Of a stretch of 64,000 nt of DNA, positions 15,974 through 25,059 are shown in pieces. Both the position numbers and the translations under genes were made by a program. The notes below the pieces were generated by a model, which saw only the letters and a program-made list of their open reading frames with translations, was not told the origin of the DNA and did no database searches. How positions within the stretch are numbered: the first letter of the stretch is position 1; each line of letters opens with the position of its first letter. The stretch comes from Brevundimonas sp. (GTDB lineage: Bacteria; Pseudomonadota; Alphaproteobacteria; Caulobacterales; Caulobacteraceae), in assembly GCA_016742215.1 (NCBI GenBank), contig JACVCC010000001.1:248001-312000 (forward strand), written 5' to 3'.

Positions 15974-17142
15974 CCTTCCAGCGACACCACCGGCTGACGC
16001 ACCTCGAGCCGGCGACCGCGCCGCGACTTCAGCCAGTCGCGAATGCGGTTCTGGATCGGCGTGTCGATGATGTGGTGAAACAGCCAGGCGAAGACGAAGG
16101 CCGCCGCCACGCCTGCGAACCAGAGCGCCCATTGCACGGGTGATGGCAAGGCGAACCTGGCGATCAGCACATTCACCACGCCGAACCAGGCGATGCGCAC
16201 GACCTCGTTGGAGATGAACATCGAGAACGAGACCTGCGCGGCCTTCTCGACCCACCTGGACGGGCGCGGCGTCGGCGTCGCGCCGGCGGCCAGAATGATG
16301 GTCGAGATGCAGATCAGCGAGATCAGGGCGTGCTTGTCGAAATATTGCACGAAGGCCAGCAGCAGGGCGGCGCCGATACCGGCCCAGCCGGCGAGGCGCG
16401 GCGAGATCCAGACCTTCTGGGCGAACCAGGCCAGCGCCATGCCCAGGAAGAACAGCGGCAGGGCGCGGAAGAAGCCGAAGCCCATCGGCATCTGATAGAC
16501 GGGATAGCCCAGCAGGCCCCAGGTCAGTTGGTTGGCCAGCAGGTAGACGCCGACGCCCAGCGCCAGCACGGTCCACGGGCCCAGACGGATCAGGCCGCGC
16601 AGGATCCACGGGAACGCAAGGTAGCAGCCGATCAGGGCCGAGATCGACCAGCTCGGCGCGTTCCAGCCATAGCCGCCGGGAATGCCGAAGGCCTGTGTCA
16701 GCGAGATCTGGGCCCAGAACTGATCCCAGGCGAACCACTCCGGCGCGCGGGGTGCAAAGCCCAGCATCCCGCCGCCGACGACCAGCGCCACCAGTGACAG
16801 GCCCATGATCAGGTGCGCCGGCACGACCCGCAGATAGCGCTTGAGGAAGAAGTCTCCGGCCGACATCCGTCCGCCCGCGACCGACGCGCCATAGACGCGC
16901 ATCAGGACGTAGCCGCTGTCGATCAGGAAGAAGTTGGTCAGAAGGAAGCCGCCGCGCTCGAACACCGGGTGCAGGCCTTCGGCCAGCGGCACGGGCGCCG
17001 ACATCTGGAAGTGATGCAGGATGATCAGCCCGGCCACGATGAAACGCAGCGCGTCGAGCCAGCCGCCGCGGACGATGGGAAGTGTCTCGTTTCGGGTCGA
17101 AATTGCAGTCCAGGCCACGGCGAAGGCTCCTTTCGGGGCCAT
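15970..17142 (-). CDS. Membrane acyltransferase, AT3 (OafA/YrhL) family
   Basis: 390 residues, about ten membrane helices. The N-terminal LDALRFIVAGLIILHHF matches the AT3 motif with the conserved His in the first helix, and a conserved Arg-containing loop follows. AT3 enzymes transfer acetyl or other acyl groups to surface sugars or peptidoglycan. No polysaccharide locus is adjacent; the GT2 operon is 11 kb away, so a link is only speculative. Confidence 0.85.
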   Translation of the reverse strand: MAPKGAFAVAWTAISTRNETLPIVRGGWLDALRFIVAGLIILHHFQMSAPVPLAEGLHPVFERGGFLLTNFFLIDSGYVLMRVYGASVAGGRMSAGDFFLKRYLRVVPAHLIMGLSLVALVVGGGMLGFAPRAPEWFAWDQFWAQISLTQAFGIPGGYGWNAPSWSISALIGCYLAFPWILRGLIRLGPWTVLALGVGVYLLANQLTWGLLGYPVYQMPMGFGFFRALPLFFLGMALAWFAQKVWISPRLAGWAGIGAALLLAFVQYFDKHALISLICISTIILAAGATPTPRPSRWVEKAAQVSFSMFISNEVVRIAWFGVVNVLIARFALPSPVQWALWFAGVAAAFVFAWLFHHIIDTPIQNRIRDWLKSRRGRRLEVRQPVVSLEG

Positions 17143-17170
17143 CGCCGCAAGGAGTGGGCCGTTGAGAGCC

Positions 17171-17557
17171 TCAGATCACGACAGCATTCGTTTCTGCGCT
17201 GCCGGTGCGTAGCAATCGGGCAACCCGCAGGAGCAACTGATTGTCCTTGAACGGCTTGGACAGGAAATCCCGTGCTCCCAGCGAAATAGCTCTTTGCACA
17301 TCCTGGGTCTGGTTTCGCGCCGTCAGGACAAGGACCGGCCAACGCGACGTGTTAAGCTGCTCAAGAACGCCGAAACCGTCGAGACGGGGCATGTTGATAT
17401 CGAGGATGAGGGCCTGAGGGCGGCATTCATGCACCCGGCGAAGCGCCTCAAGTCCATCGCGAGCCGTCGAGACCGCATACCCGGCCAGTTCCAGCCGCGT
17501 GACAAGCAGCTCAAGCATCATCGGGTCGTCATCGACGACCAGCAAGCGCGGCTTCAT
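17171..17557 (-). CDS. Single-domain response regulator
   Basis: 128 residues, receiver only: acidic pocket VVDDD, phospho-acceptor D53 (ILDINMP), Lys in LSKPFK. It overlaps the stop of the hybrid kinase by 4 bases (ATGA), so the two are co-translated. It probably takes phosphate from the hybrid kinase or a relay. No output domain is present, so an unlinked partner is expected. Confidence 0.85.
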   Translation of the reverse strand: MKPRLLVVDDDPMMLELLVTRLELAGYAVSTARDGLEALRRVHECRPQALILDINMPRLDGFGVLEQLNTSRWPVLVLTARNQTQDVQRAISLGARDFLSKPFKDNQLLLRVARLLRTGSAETNAVVI

Positions 17558-19956
17558 TTCCCGCCTCCCACGCTGCGAATGCTGCTGGCTGGATATCCGT
17601 CGGCGATGACGCCGTGAAGAACAGCTACCAGTTCGGTGGCGTTGACCGGTTTCGAGACCGAGCCATCGAAATCCGGAGAAGGCCGCGCACCGGCCGAGAT
17701 GTCCGCGGAGAATGCCAGTACGGGAATGGCCTGGTTCGGCCCGGGCGTCGCCCGGATCAGTCTCGCGACGTCTACGCCGCCCATGTCGGGCATCCGCAGA
17801 TCCAGAAGCACCACGTCGTAGGGAGCCAAGGAGGACAGGTCCAGCAACGCCGCGCCCGAAGACGCTGTCGTGACTTCGATATCGAGCGGGGCCAGCAGTG
17901 CCTGGATGATTTCGAGGTTGGCCGCATGATCATCCGCCACCAGAACGCGCAGACCGGCGAGCCCGTCACCCAACTCCTGTGTGATGGTTCGGGCGGCAGC
18001 GGCGACACTCTCGACCGGCGGGGCATGGACCCGGAAACTGAACACCGAGCCCTTCCCGAGCGTCGAACTCACCCCCACGTCACCGCCCATTGCCTCGGTC
18101 AGGCCCTTGCAGATGGCCAGCCCCAGGCCCGTCCCGCCATGACGCCGCGTCGAGGTGCTGTCCACCTGTGAAAACCGCTGGAACAACCTGCTGCACTGAT
18201 CCGGGTCCATGCCCGGTCCGGTGTCCGAAATCCGGACATCAAGCATGGCGCTGGCCGGATCATACCCGACCGATACGGTGACCGATCCGGCGCTTGTGAA
18301 TTTGACCGCATTGCCGATGAGGTTGAGCAGGACCTGTCGAAGCTTGTTCGGATCCAGCGATACGTGAGCGGGCAAATCCGAGTCCTGGAGGAACTCCAGG
18401 GAGATCCCTTTGGTCTGCGCGGCCGGCGAGAACATCAGCAAGGCTTCATGGCAGATGTGGATCGCATCGGAAGGCTCGGGGACCACTTCGTAACGACCGG
18501 CCTCGATCTTCGAGAAGTCGAGAACGTCATTGACGATACTGAGCAGCGTCTCGCTCGCCGCACGAATGCGGCCGAGGTGAGCCAAGGCGCTCTCCGGCAA
18601 GTCCGCCCGTGCGTTCAGCAGGGTCGAGAAGCCGAGGATCGCGGTCAACGGTGTCCGGATTTCATGGCTCATGTTCGCCAGGAATTCGGTCTTCGCGTCG
18701 GTCGCGGCTTCCGCCTCCTCCCGCGCGCGCTTGAGCTCTGCCTCGATGGCCTTTGCAGACGAGATGTCCCGAACGAGGTCCTGGATTTCGACGACATGAC
18801 CGTTGTGGTCGAGCAGGGCGCGGGGATGAGCTTCCAGCCACCTTATCTCGCCGGACTTCGCACGGGCGCGATAGGCGATGCGTGGCGGGCCCGCGTCTGC
18901 TCCTCCGGAAAGGTAGGATGAGAAAGCGGCCCACGTCGGCTCGATATCGTCCGGATGGATGATCCGGTTGACGGATTGTCCGACCAGTTCTTCCGGGCGG
19001 TAGCCAAGCGCCTGCTCTACGGCCGGTGAGACGTAGGTGAAGATTCCGTCCAGACCGTAGGTCGCGATGATGTCCGAGGCGTTCTCCGCCATGAGACGGT
19101 AGCGGGCCTCGCTTGCGGCGAGGCGCCGGGCTGCGAGGTCTTCCTCGGTCACGTCCTGGAAGACGCCGAAGAGCACCTCCGGCACGCCATCGGCACCGAG
19201 AAGGCACTGGCCGCTGGATCGGGTCAGGCGCACCGCTCCGTCCGGGCGTTCGATGCGAAGGTGGCAATCATATCCTTCGCCGGTCAGTCGTGCGGTTTCG
19301 ACCAGACGCAGGATCTGGTCCCGGTCTTCAGGATGGTATGCCGCCAGCGCGTTGTCGAGATTGGGATCGAACTTCAGCGGGTCCAGTCCGTGGATGCGGT
19401 ACACCTGATCGGACCAGGTAATCTCGCCGGTCCCGAAGTCGAGGCGCCAGTGGCCCAGACCCCTGACGGACTCTGCCAGGCGCAGCAGTTCGGCACGCTC
19501 GCTCTGGATTCTTGCCAGTTGCATCTGGTGAACGACAGATGCGACCTGTCGGGCGAGCATCTGGAGCAGTCCAAGTGCACGGGCCGACGGCGTCTCACGC
19601 GGCACGGTGTCGAGGACGCAGAGCGACCCCAAGGTTTCGCCGGATTCTGTGACAACCCGGACGGCGGCGTAGAACCGGCATCTGGCCGGGCCCGTAACAA
19701 ACGGGTTTTGCGCCGTATGAGGGTCGGCGCTCAGGTCCGTCACGACAGCGACCCCTGATTCATCGAACGCGACCGTTACGTCCTCGCAATCGTCTGCGCG
19801 CTCGGTGACAATTCCATTCGATTTGGACCGGCAGATGCGGATCGGCCCCGCGGTTACCGAGACTGCAGCGATCGGCGCGTCAAGTAGCGCGGCGGCCATG
19901 GCCATGATCCGGTCTATCGGGTCTTTCTCTACGAGCGGGCGTGACTCTCGAAGCAT
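17554..19956 (-). CDS. Hybrid sensor histidine kinase (GAF-PAS-PAS-HisKA-HATPase-REC)
   Basis: 800 residues, no membrane helix, so cytoplasmic. GAF about 10-150 (GSLCVLD), PAS1 about 165-275, PAS2 about 285-405 (YVSPAVEQALGYRPEELVGQ), HisKA with H431 (ANMSHEIRTPL), HATPase about 535-655 (DTGPGMD, GTGLGLAICKGL), receiver about 669-785 with phospho-acceptor D719. A GAF domain plus two PAS domains suggests a soluble ligand, redox or light input, but no cofactor cysteine or haem motif could be assigned. Co-expressed with the downstream receiver. Confidence 0.9.
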   Translation of the reverse strand: MLRESRPLVEKDPIDRIMAMAAALLDAPIAAVSVTAGPIRICRSKSNGIVTERADDCEDVTVAFDESGVAVVTDLSADPHTAQNPFVTGPARCRFYAAVRVVTESGETLGSLCVLDTVPRETPSARALGLLQMLARQVASVVHQMQLARIQSERAELLRLAESVRGLGHWRLDFGTGEITWSDQVYRIHGLDPLKFDPNLDNALAAYHPEDRDQILRLVETARLTGEGYDCHLRIERPDGAVRLTRSSGQCLLGADGVPEVLFGVFQDVTEEDLAARRLAASEARYRLMAENASDIIATYGLDGIFTYVSPAVEQALGYRPEELVGQSVNRIIHPDDIEPTWAAFSSYLSGGADAGPPRIAYRARAKSGEIRWLEAHPRALLDHNGHVVEIQDLVRDISSAKAIEAELKRAREEAEAATDAKTEFLANMSHEIRTPLTAILGFSTLLNARADLPESALAHLGRIRAASETLLSIVNDVLDFSKIEAGRYEVVPEPSDAIHICHEALLMFSPAAQTKGISLEFLQDSDLPAHVSLDPNKLRQVLLNLIGNAVKFTSAGSVTVSVGYDPASAMLDVRISDTGPGMDPDQCSRLFQRFSQVDSTSTRRHGGTGLGLAICKGLTEAMGGDVGVSSTLGKGSVFSFRVHAPPVESVAAAARTITQELGDGLAGLRVLVADDHAANLEIIQALLAPLDIEVTTASSGAALLDLSSLAPYDVVLLDLRMPDMGGVDVARLIRATPGPNQAIPVLAFSADISAGARPSPDFDGSVSKPVNATELVAVLHGVIADGYPASSIRSVGGGK

Positions 19957-20112
19957 GTCGTCGATCTAGAACACGGAGTTCCCAAGAAAACTTTACCGTT
20001 AACGGAGGTCGCGCAGGACCCCGCTTCTGCGGAGACCTTGGCGGGATCGGTCGTTTCAATGGTTAACGGACGCCATTAGGCTGGCTGCAGCCCTCCTGCG
20101 TCGCGATTCGCC

Positions 20113-20526
20113 ATGCCTCAGCCGATCCTTCTCGTTGATGACGAACCGGATGTCCGGGAGCTGTTCAGCTTGGTGCTGTCTGGCGCGGGATACGAGGTGA
20201 CGACGGCGCCGGATGGCGTCGCGGCCCTGACGCGCCTGGCCTACGCGCCGCCGTCGCTGGTAATCCTCGACCTCGCTATGCCGAACGTCGGCGGCATCCG
20301 GGTGCTGGAGGAGATCAAGTCCGTGCCGGCGTGGGCCGATGTGCCCGTACTGATGCTGACGGCCTCGGGTGCCGGCGACAATCTGGTCAAGGTGCGCCGG
20401 CTGGGCGCGCGCGGCTATCTGCTCAAGCCGATCACCCCGGCGAGGCTCATCGAGCAGGTGGCCCTGATCCTGAACGACCCGACCCTGATCTGGCTCGATG
20501 ACATGACCCGCTCGCGCGCGGGCTGA
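20113..20526 (+). CDS. Single-domain response regulator
   Basis: 137 residues. Receiver with acidic pocket LVDDEPD, phospho-acceptor D53 (ILDLAMP) and Lys in LLKPIT. It is transcribed away from the hybrid kinase across a 156-base region containing two TTAAC patches (at 19996-20000 and 20063-20067). The shared control region suggests it is a second partner of that kinase. Its stop abuts the stop of folE. Confidence 0.8.
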   Translation: MPQPILLVDDEPDVRELFSLVLSGAGYEVTTAPDGVAALTRLAYAPPSLVILDLAMPNVGGIRVLEEIKSVPAWADVPVLMLTASGAGDNLVKVRRLGARGYLLKPITPARLIEQVALILNDPTLIWLDDMTRSRAG

Positions 20527-21102
20527 TCAGCGTCGCGTCAGGCGCAGGAACTCTTCGCGTGTCCGCGGATCGTCGCGGATCACGCCGCTCAGGTGGCTGG
20601 TCGTCAGACTGGCGCCCGGCGCATTGACGCCGCGCAGGGTCATGCAGCTGTGCTCGGCCTCGATCACCACGCCCACGCCCTGTGGGCGCAGAACCTCCTC
20701 GATCGCCAGGGCGATCTCGGACGTCATCTTCTCCTGGATCTGCAGGCGGCGGGCGAAGCCGCGCACCACTCGGGCCAGCTTGGAAATGCCGACGACCCGG
20801 TCGGTCGGCAGGTAACCGACGTGGGCCACGCCCACGACCGGCAGCATGTGGTGCTCGCAGGCGCTGACGAAGCGGATGTCCTTCAGCACGACCATCTGGT
20901 TGTAGCCGCCGACCTCCTCGAAGGTCTTTTCCAGATACTGGCGCGGATCGACCTCATAGCCTTCGTAGAGTTCGCGATAGCTGCGCGCCACGCGCGCCGG
21001 CGTCTCCAGCAGGCCCTCGCGATCGGGGTTGTCGCCCGCCCATTCGATCAGGGTGCGGACAGCGGCCTCGGCGTCGGCCTGGGTGATGCTCGGCTTGGTC
21101 AT
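20527..21102 (-). CDS. folE: GTP cyclohydrolase I
   Basis: 191 residues, normal length. Family motifs are clear: ACEHHMLPVVG (zinc ligands Cys and His), GISKLARVV, QIQEKMTSEIA and the second zinc Cys in CMTLRGV. It converts GTP to dihydroneopterin triphosphate, the first step of folate synthesis. It is a stand-alone gene convergent with the receiver gene and divergent from fliQ. Confidence 0.95.
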   Translation of the reverse strand: MTKPSITQADAEAAVRTLIEWAGDNPDREGLLETPARVARSYRELYEGYEVDPRQYLEKTFEEVGGYNQMVVLKDIRFVSACEHHMLPVVGVAHVGYLPTDRVVGISKLARVVRGFARRLQIQEKMTSEIALAIEEVLRPQGVGVVIEAEHSCMTLRGVNAPGASLTTSHLSGVIRDDPRTREEFLRLTRR

Positions 21103-21165
21103 GGCCCCCCTCTAACCCGTCAGACCGGGAAAAGGGAACAGTCACGCCCGGTCGTGCGATCATCA

Positions 21166-21203
21166 CTAACGCCCTGTTAACCACACCCCCGGCATTTCTT
21201 GCC
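21166..21203 (+). promoter_or_regulatory. fliQ promoter: CtrA-like box plus GGCA-N5-TGCC palindrome
   Basis: CTAA-CGCCCTG-TTAA at 21166-21180 is one mismatch from the CtrA consensus. GGCA-TTTCT-TGCC lies at 21191-21203, starting 14 bases after the second half-site begins, as before flgB and fliF. The distance from the palindrome to the fliQ start is about 20 bases. Confidence 0.7.
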
Positions 21204-21224
21204 CAGTATCCCGGGAGCGTATGG

Positions 21225-21488
21225 ATGAACGGCACGGAAGTTCTGGATGTGGGTCGCGACGCCCTGTGGCTGACGATCCAGTTGTGCGCTCCTGTGCTGC
21301 TGGTCGGGCTGGTGGTCGGCGTGGTCATCGGCCTGTTTCAGGCCCTGACCCAGATCCAGGAGCAGAGCCTGGTCTATGCGCCCAAGATCATCGCCATCTT
21401 CGTGTCGCTGCTGCTGTTCCTGCCCCTGATGGGCGCACTGCTGGGCGGGTTCATGAGGACCATCGCGGCCCGCATCGCCGGCATGTAG
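21225..21488 (+). CDS. fliQ: Flagellar export gate protein FliQ
   Basis: 87 residues with two membrane helices (about 17-38 and 52-72) and the FliQ signature GLFQALTQIQEQSLVYAPKI. It is part of the FliP-FliQ-FliR export gate. First gene of fliQ-fliR-flhB; fliR begins 4 bases after its stop. Confidence 0.95.
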   Translation: MNGTEVLDVGRDALWLTIQLCAPVLLVGLVVGVVIGLFQALTQIQEQSLVYAPKIIAIFVSLLLFLPLMGALLGGFMRTIAARIAGM

Positions 21489-21492
21489 GCGC

Positions 21493-22263
21493 GTGGAGGC
21501 TTACGCCACATCAGACCAGATCTGGCAGGGCGCGCTGATCTTCGCACGGATCGGCGCGGTACTGCTGATGCTGCCCGGCGTCGGCGAAAGCTATGTCCCG
21601 CCGCGCATCCGCCTGTCGCTGGCGCTGGTGGTGTCGCTCGCCCTGTGGCCGGTGGTCGCCGGCGGCCTGCCGGCCCTGCCGGAGAGCCTCGGCTTGATGG
21701 TGGGCTGGATCATCCGCGAGGTGATCGTCGGCCTGATGATCGGCGCCCTGCTGCGCAGCTTCCTGACCGCCCTGTCGACGGCCGGCGAGATCGTCTCGCT
21801 GCAGACCACGCTCGGTTTCGCCCAGACCGCCAACCCGATGCAGGCCCAACCAGGTACGACGATCTCGGCCTTCCTGATGCTGCTGGGCACGACCCTGATC
21901 TTCGCCACCAACACCCATCACCTGTTCATCGCCGGATTGGTGGGATCGTACGAACTGATCGCACCGGCGCGTCCGCTGGTGACGGGTGACTTCACGGCCA
22001 TGGCTGTGAAGACCCTCGGCGACAGCTTCATGCTGGGCGTGCAACTGTCGGCGCCGGTGCTGGTCTTCGCCCTGATCTTCAACCTCGCTTCGGGACTGGT
22101 CGGCAGGGTCATGCCGTCGTTCCAGATCTTCTTCGCCGCCGCCCCGCTCAGCGTGATCCTGGGGCTGTCGGTCTTTGCTCTCAGCCTCGGCGTGCTGGGT
22201 ACGGTCTTCATCGACCGCTACCGCGCCCTGGCCCAGGTCTTCGCGGGAGGCGCCGGTGGCTGA
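21493..22263 (+). CDS. fliR: Flagellar export gate protein FliR
   Basis: 256 residues, six or so membrane helices, with family landmarks FARIGAVLLMLPGVGESYVPPRIRL and the central LQTTLGFAQTANPMQAQPGT. The start is a GTG 4 bases after fliQ, and no ATG fits. The 3' end overlaps flhB by 8 bases. It is the third component of the export gate. Confidence 0.95.
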   Translation: MEAYATSDQIWQGALIFARIGAVLLMLPGVGESYVPPRIRLSLALVVSLALWPVVAGGLPALPESLGLMVGWIIREVIVGLMIGALLRSFLTALSTAGEIVSLQTTLGFAQTANPMQAQPGTTISAFLMLLGTTLIFATNTHHLFIAGLVGSYELIAPARPLVTGDFTAMAVKTLGDSFMLGVQLSAPVLVFALIFNLASGLVGRVMPSFQIFFAAAPLSVILGLSVFALSLGVLGTVFIDRYRALAQVFAGGAGG

Positions 22264-23326
22264 AGGCGCCGATCCCGAGTCGAAGACAGAAGAAGCCACC
22301 CCGCGAAAATTAGAGGACGCGCGGAAAAAGGGTGATGTCGCCAAGTCCATGGATGTCGGCTCGGCCGCGTCCCTGATGGGGGCGGCGGCCGTGGTGCTGG
22401 GCGGCGGCGGCTTCTTCGCCACCTCGATGGCCGAACAGCTTCTGCCCTTCATCGCCGCCCCCCACACCATGCTGGGAGGTCTGGAGGCCGGCGCAGGCGT
22501 CGAGATCGGGGCCCAGGCCATCTGGACCGTGGCTCCCTTTCTGGGCGCCGTCGCGCTGGCGACCATCATCGGCGGGGCGGGGGGCAACCTTGCCCAGTCG
22601 GGCCTGATGTTCACACCCGACAAGCTGAAGCCTCAGTGGGAGCGCGTCAGCCCGATGGCGGGCTTCAAGCGCATCTTCGGCCCGGACGGCCTGTTCCAGT
22701 TCGGCAAGACCTTCCTGAAGCTGATCGCCGTCGGCGTGATTTGCTGGTTCGTTCTGAAGCCTCACACCCGCGAGTTCGAGAACCTCGTCGCCATGTCGCC
22801 GGCGTCGATCCTGCCGTTCTCGCGCGACCTCGCCATCGCCCTGATGAGTGCGGCCATCATCTTCCTGGGGTTCACCGCCGGCGCGGATTTCATCTGGCAG
22901 AAGATGCGCTTCGCCAAGCGGATGCGGATGACCAAGGAAGAGGTCAAGGAGGACTACAAGCAGTCCGAAGGCGATCCGCACGTAAAGGCCAAACTGAAGC
23001 AGATCCGGGCCCAGCGCAGCCGCAAACGGATGATGCAGGCGGTTCCGACGGCCACCGTGATCGTCACCAACCCGACCCACTATTCGGTCGCCCTGCGCTA
23101 CGAGAAGGACGATCCTGCGCCGGTCTGCGTGGCCAAGGGCGTCGACGTCCTCGCCCTTAAGATCCGGGAGGTCGCACGCGAGCATTCGGTGCCGATCGTC
23201 GAGAACGTCCCGCTGGCGCGGGCACTCTATGCCACCGTCGAGATCGACGACGTGATCCCTCGCGAACATTTCGAGGCCGCCGCCAAGGTGATCGGCTTCG
23301 TCATGCAAAGTCGCAAGAAACGCTGA
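22256..23326 (+). CDS. flhB: Flagellar export switch protein FlhB
   Basis: 356 residues from the GTG at 22256 (MAEGADPESKTEEATPRK), the usual FlhB start; a longer frame upstream is inside fliR. Four membrane helices lie in the first 210 residues. The cytoplasmic domain contains the self-cleaving NPTH motif (VTNPTHYSVAL), which switches export from rod/hook to filament substrates. Last gene of the operon. Confidence 0.95.
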   Translation: MAEGADPESKTEEATPRKLEDARKKGDVAKSMDVGSAASLMGAAAVVLGGGGFFATSMAEQLLPFIAAPHTMLGGLEAGAGVEIGAQAIWTVAPFLGAVALATIIGGAGGNLAQSGLMFTPDKLKPQWERVSPMAGFKRIFGPDGLFQFGKTFLKLIAVGVICWFVLKPHTREFENLVAMSPASILPFSRDLAIALMSAAIIFLGFTAGADFIWQKMRFAKRMRMTKEEVKEDYKQSEGDPHVKAKLKQIRAQRSRKRMMQAVPTATVIVTNPTHYSVALRYEKDDPAPVCVAKGVDVLALKIREVAREHSVPIVENVPLARALYATVEIDDVIPREHFEAAAKVIGFVMQSRKKR

Positions 23327-23339
23327 TCTTCCAAGCCCC

Positions 23340-23377
23340 TTAACGGGTCGTTTACCACGCGCCCGGCATTTTCTGCC
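23340..23377 (+). promoter_or_regulatory. fliF promoter: CtrA-like box plus GGCA-N5-TGCC palindrome
   Basis: TTAA-CGGGTCG-TTTA at 23340-23354 is one mismatch from the CtrA consensus. GGCA-TTTTC-TGCC lies at 23365-23377, again starting 14 bases after the second half-site begins. In Caulobacter the fliF operon is CtrA-activated and FlbD-repressed through an ftr element. This palindrome is a natural candidate for that site, and flbD is encoded in the operon. Confidence 0.75.
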
Positions 23378-23421
23378 CAGCGGGCCCTTGTCAGTTCCCG
23401 CATGTATCAGGGCGGGGACGC

Positions 23422-25059
23422 GTGGGCGGCTTCACGGCGGCGTTGCAGAGGTTCGGGATCGGTCGGCTGACCGTGGTGCTGGGCGTTGCCGCCGGCGTCG
23501 CGGCCGTGCTGGTCGCGGTCATGCTGCGTATCGGCCAGGCGCCCGACGCCCTGCTGTATTCCAACCTCGACCTGCGCGAAGCCTCTGAAGTCACCACCGC
23601 GCTGGACAGCGCCGGGATCAAATACAGCTCGCGCGGCGACGGCTCGACGATCTTCGTCAGCCGCGACCAGGTGGGCGAGGCCCGTATGCTGGTCGCCGGC
23701 AAGGGGCTCGTGACCTCGGGCAGCGTCGGCTACGAGATCTTCGACAACCAGTCGGTGCTGGGTCAGACCGAGTTCCAGCAGAACCTGAACGAGAAGCGTG
23801 CGCTCGAGGGCGAGCTGGCGCGCACCATCCAGACCATGCGCGGCATCCAGTCGGCACGCGTGATGATCGCCCTGCCGCGGCGCGAGCTGTTCCAGTCCCA
23901 GGCCGCCGAGCCGACCGCCTCGGTCGTCGTCGGCGTCACTGGCGGCCAGCTGACCGGCGCCCAGGTGCAGGCGATCCGCAACGTCGTCGCTTCCTCGGTG
24001 CCGAACCTGAAGCCCGAGAAGGTCACCCTGACCGACACCTCGAACCGCACCCTGGCGGCCGGCACGGACGGCGAGGGCTTCAGCGCCGCCTCGGCCGAGG
24101 AGGCGCGCGGTCAGACCGAGGCCCAGCTGCGGGCTCGTATCACCGACATCGTCGAGGGTGTCGTCGGCGTCGGCGGCGCGCGGGTTCAGGTCACAGCCGA
24201 GATCGACCATGCCCGCTCAACCACCCAGGAGCAGCGCTTCGATCCGGACGGCCAGGTCGTTCGCTCGACCTCCACCAACGGCTCGGAAAGCTCGGACACC
24301 TCGGCGATCCCGGACGGCGGCGCGACGGCGACCAACAACATTCCGGGCGGCCAGGCGCCGGGTGCTGCGGCCCAGGGTTCGCGCGACACCCAGAACACCG
24401 AGACCACCAACTACGAGATCTCGAACACGACCACGACGACGGTGAAGGAAGCCGGTGAGGTCAAGAAGCTGGCGGTGTCGGTCGCGGTCGACGGCCGCTG
24501 GACGCCGGGCGCCAACGGCGGCGAGCCGACTTATGCGGCCCGCACGCCGGAGGAGATCGCCCAGATCAAGTCGCTGGTCGAGGCCGCCGTCGGCATCAAC
24601 GCCGAGCGCGGCGACCGCATCGAGGTGCTGAACGTCCGCTTCAATCGTGACGTCACCGCGGTGGGCGGGGAAGAGGCCGGCAACTCGCTGTTCAACTTCA
24701 CCAAGAACGACATCATGCGCGGGGTCGAGTTGCTGGTGCTGCTGATCACCGGCGTGCTGCTGATCTTCTTCGTGCTGCGTCCGCTGCTGAAGACGGCGGC
24801 CGGCGGCGGCGCGGCGGGCCAACCCCAGCTGGCCGGCGCGGGCGGCGTTCCGGTCACTGCGCTGCAGACCACCGTGGTCGGCGGCGCGCCCGGCGCCATG
24901 GCCCAGCTGGCCGGTCCGTCGGAGATGGATCAGCGCCTGGACATCGCCCGCATCGAGGGTCAGGTGAAGGCGTCGTCGGTCAAGAAGGTCGCCGACTTCG
25001 TCGAGAAGCACCCGGAGGAGTCGACCTCGATCCTCCGCAGCTGGGTGCATGAAGGCTGA
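23422..25059 (+). CDS. fliF: Flagellar MS-ring protein FliF
   Basis: 545 residues from a GTG. N-terminal membrane helix (about 15-37), ring-building motif domains ([38 protein letters not shown]), a Gly/Thr/Asn-rich periplasmic loop (about 285-345), a second membrane helix (about 435-455) and the C-terminal FliG-binding tail. It forms the MS ring in the inner membrane. First gene of a long operon through flhA. The stop overlaps the fliG start by one base. Confidence 0.95.
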   Translation: MGGFTAALQRFGIGRLTVVLGVAAGVAAVLVAVMLRIGQAPDALLYSNLDLREASEVTTALDSAGIKYSSRGDGSTIFVSRDQVGEARMLVAGKGLVTSGSVGYEIFDNQSVLGQTEFQQNLNEKRALEGELARTIQTMRGIQSARVMIALPRRELFQSQAAEPTASVVVGVTGGQLTGAQVQAIRNVVASSVPNLKPEKVTLTDTSNRTLAAGTDGEGFSAASAEEARGQTEAQLRARITDIVEGVVGVGGARVQVTAEIDHARSTTQEQRFDPDGQVVRSTSTNGSESSDTSAIPDGGATATNNIPGGQAPGAAAQGSRDTQNTETTNYEISNTTTTTVKEAGEVKKLAVSVAVDGRWTPGANGGEPTYAARTPEEIAQIKSLVEAAVGINAERGDRIEVLNVRFNRDVTAVGGEEAGNSLFNFTKNDIMRGVELLVLLITGVLLIFFVLRPLLKTAAGGGAAGQPQLAGAGGVPVTALQTTVVGGAPGAMAQLAGPSEMDQRLDIARIEGQVKASSVKKVADFVEKHPEESTSILRSWVHEG

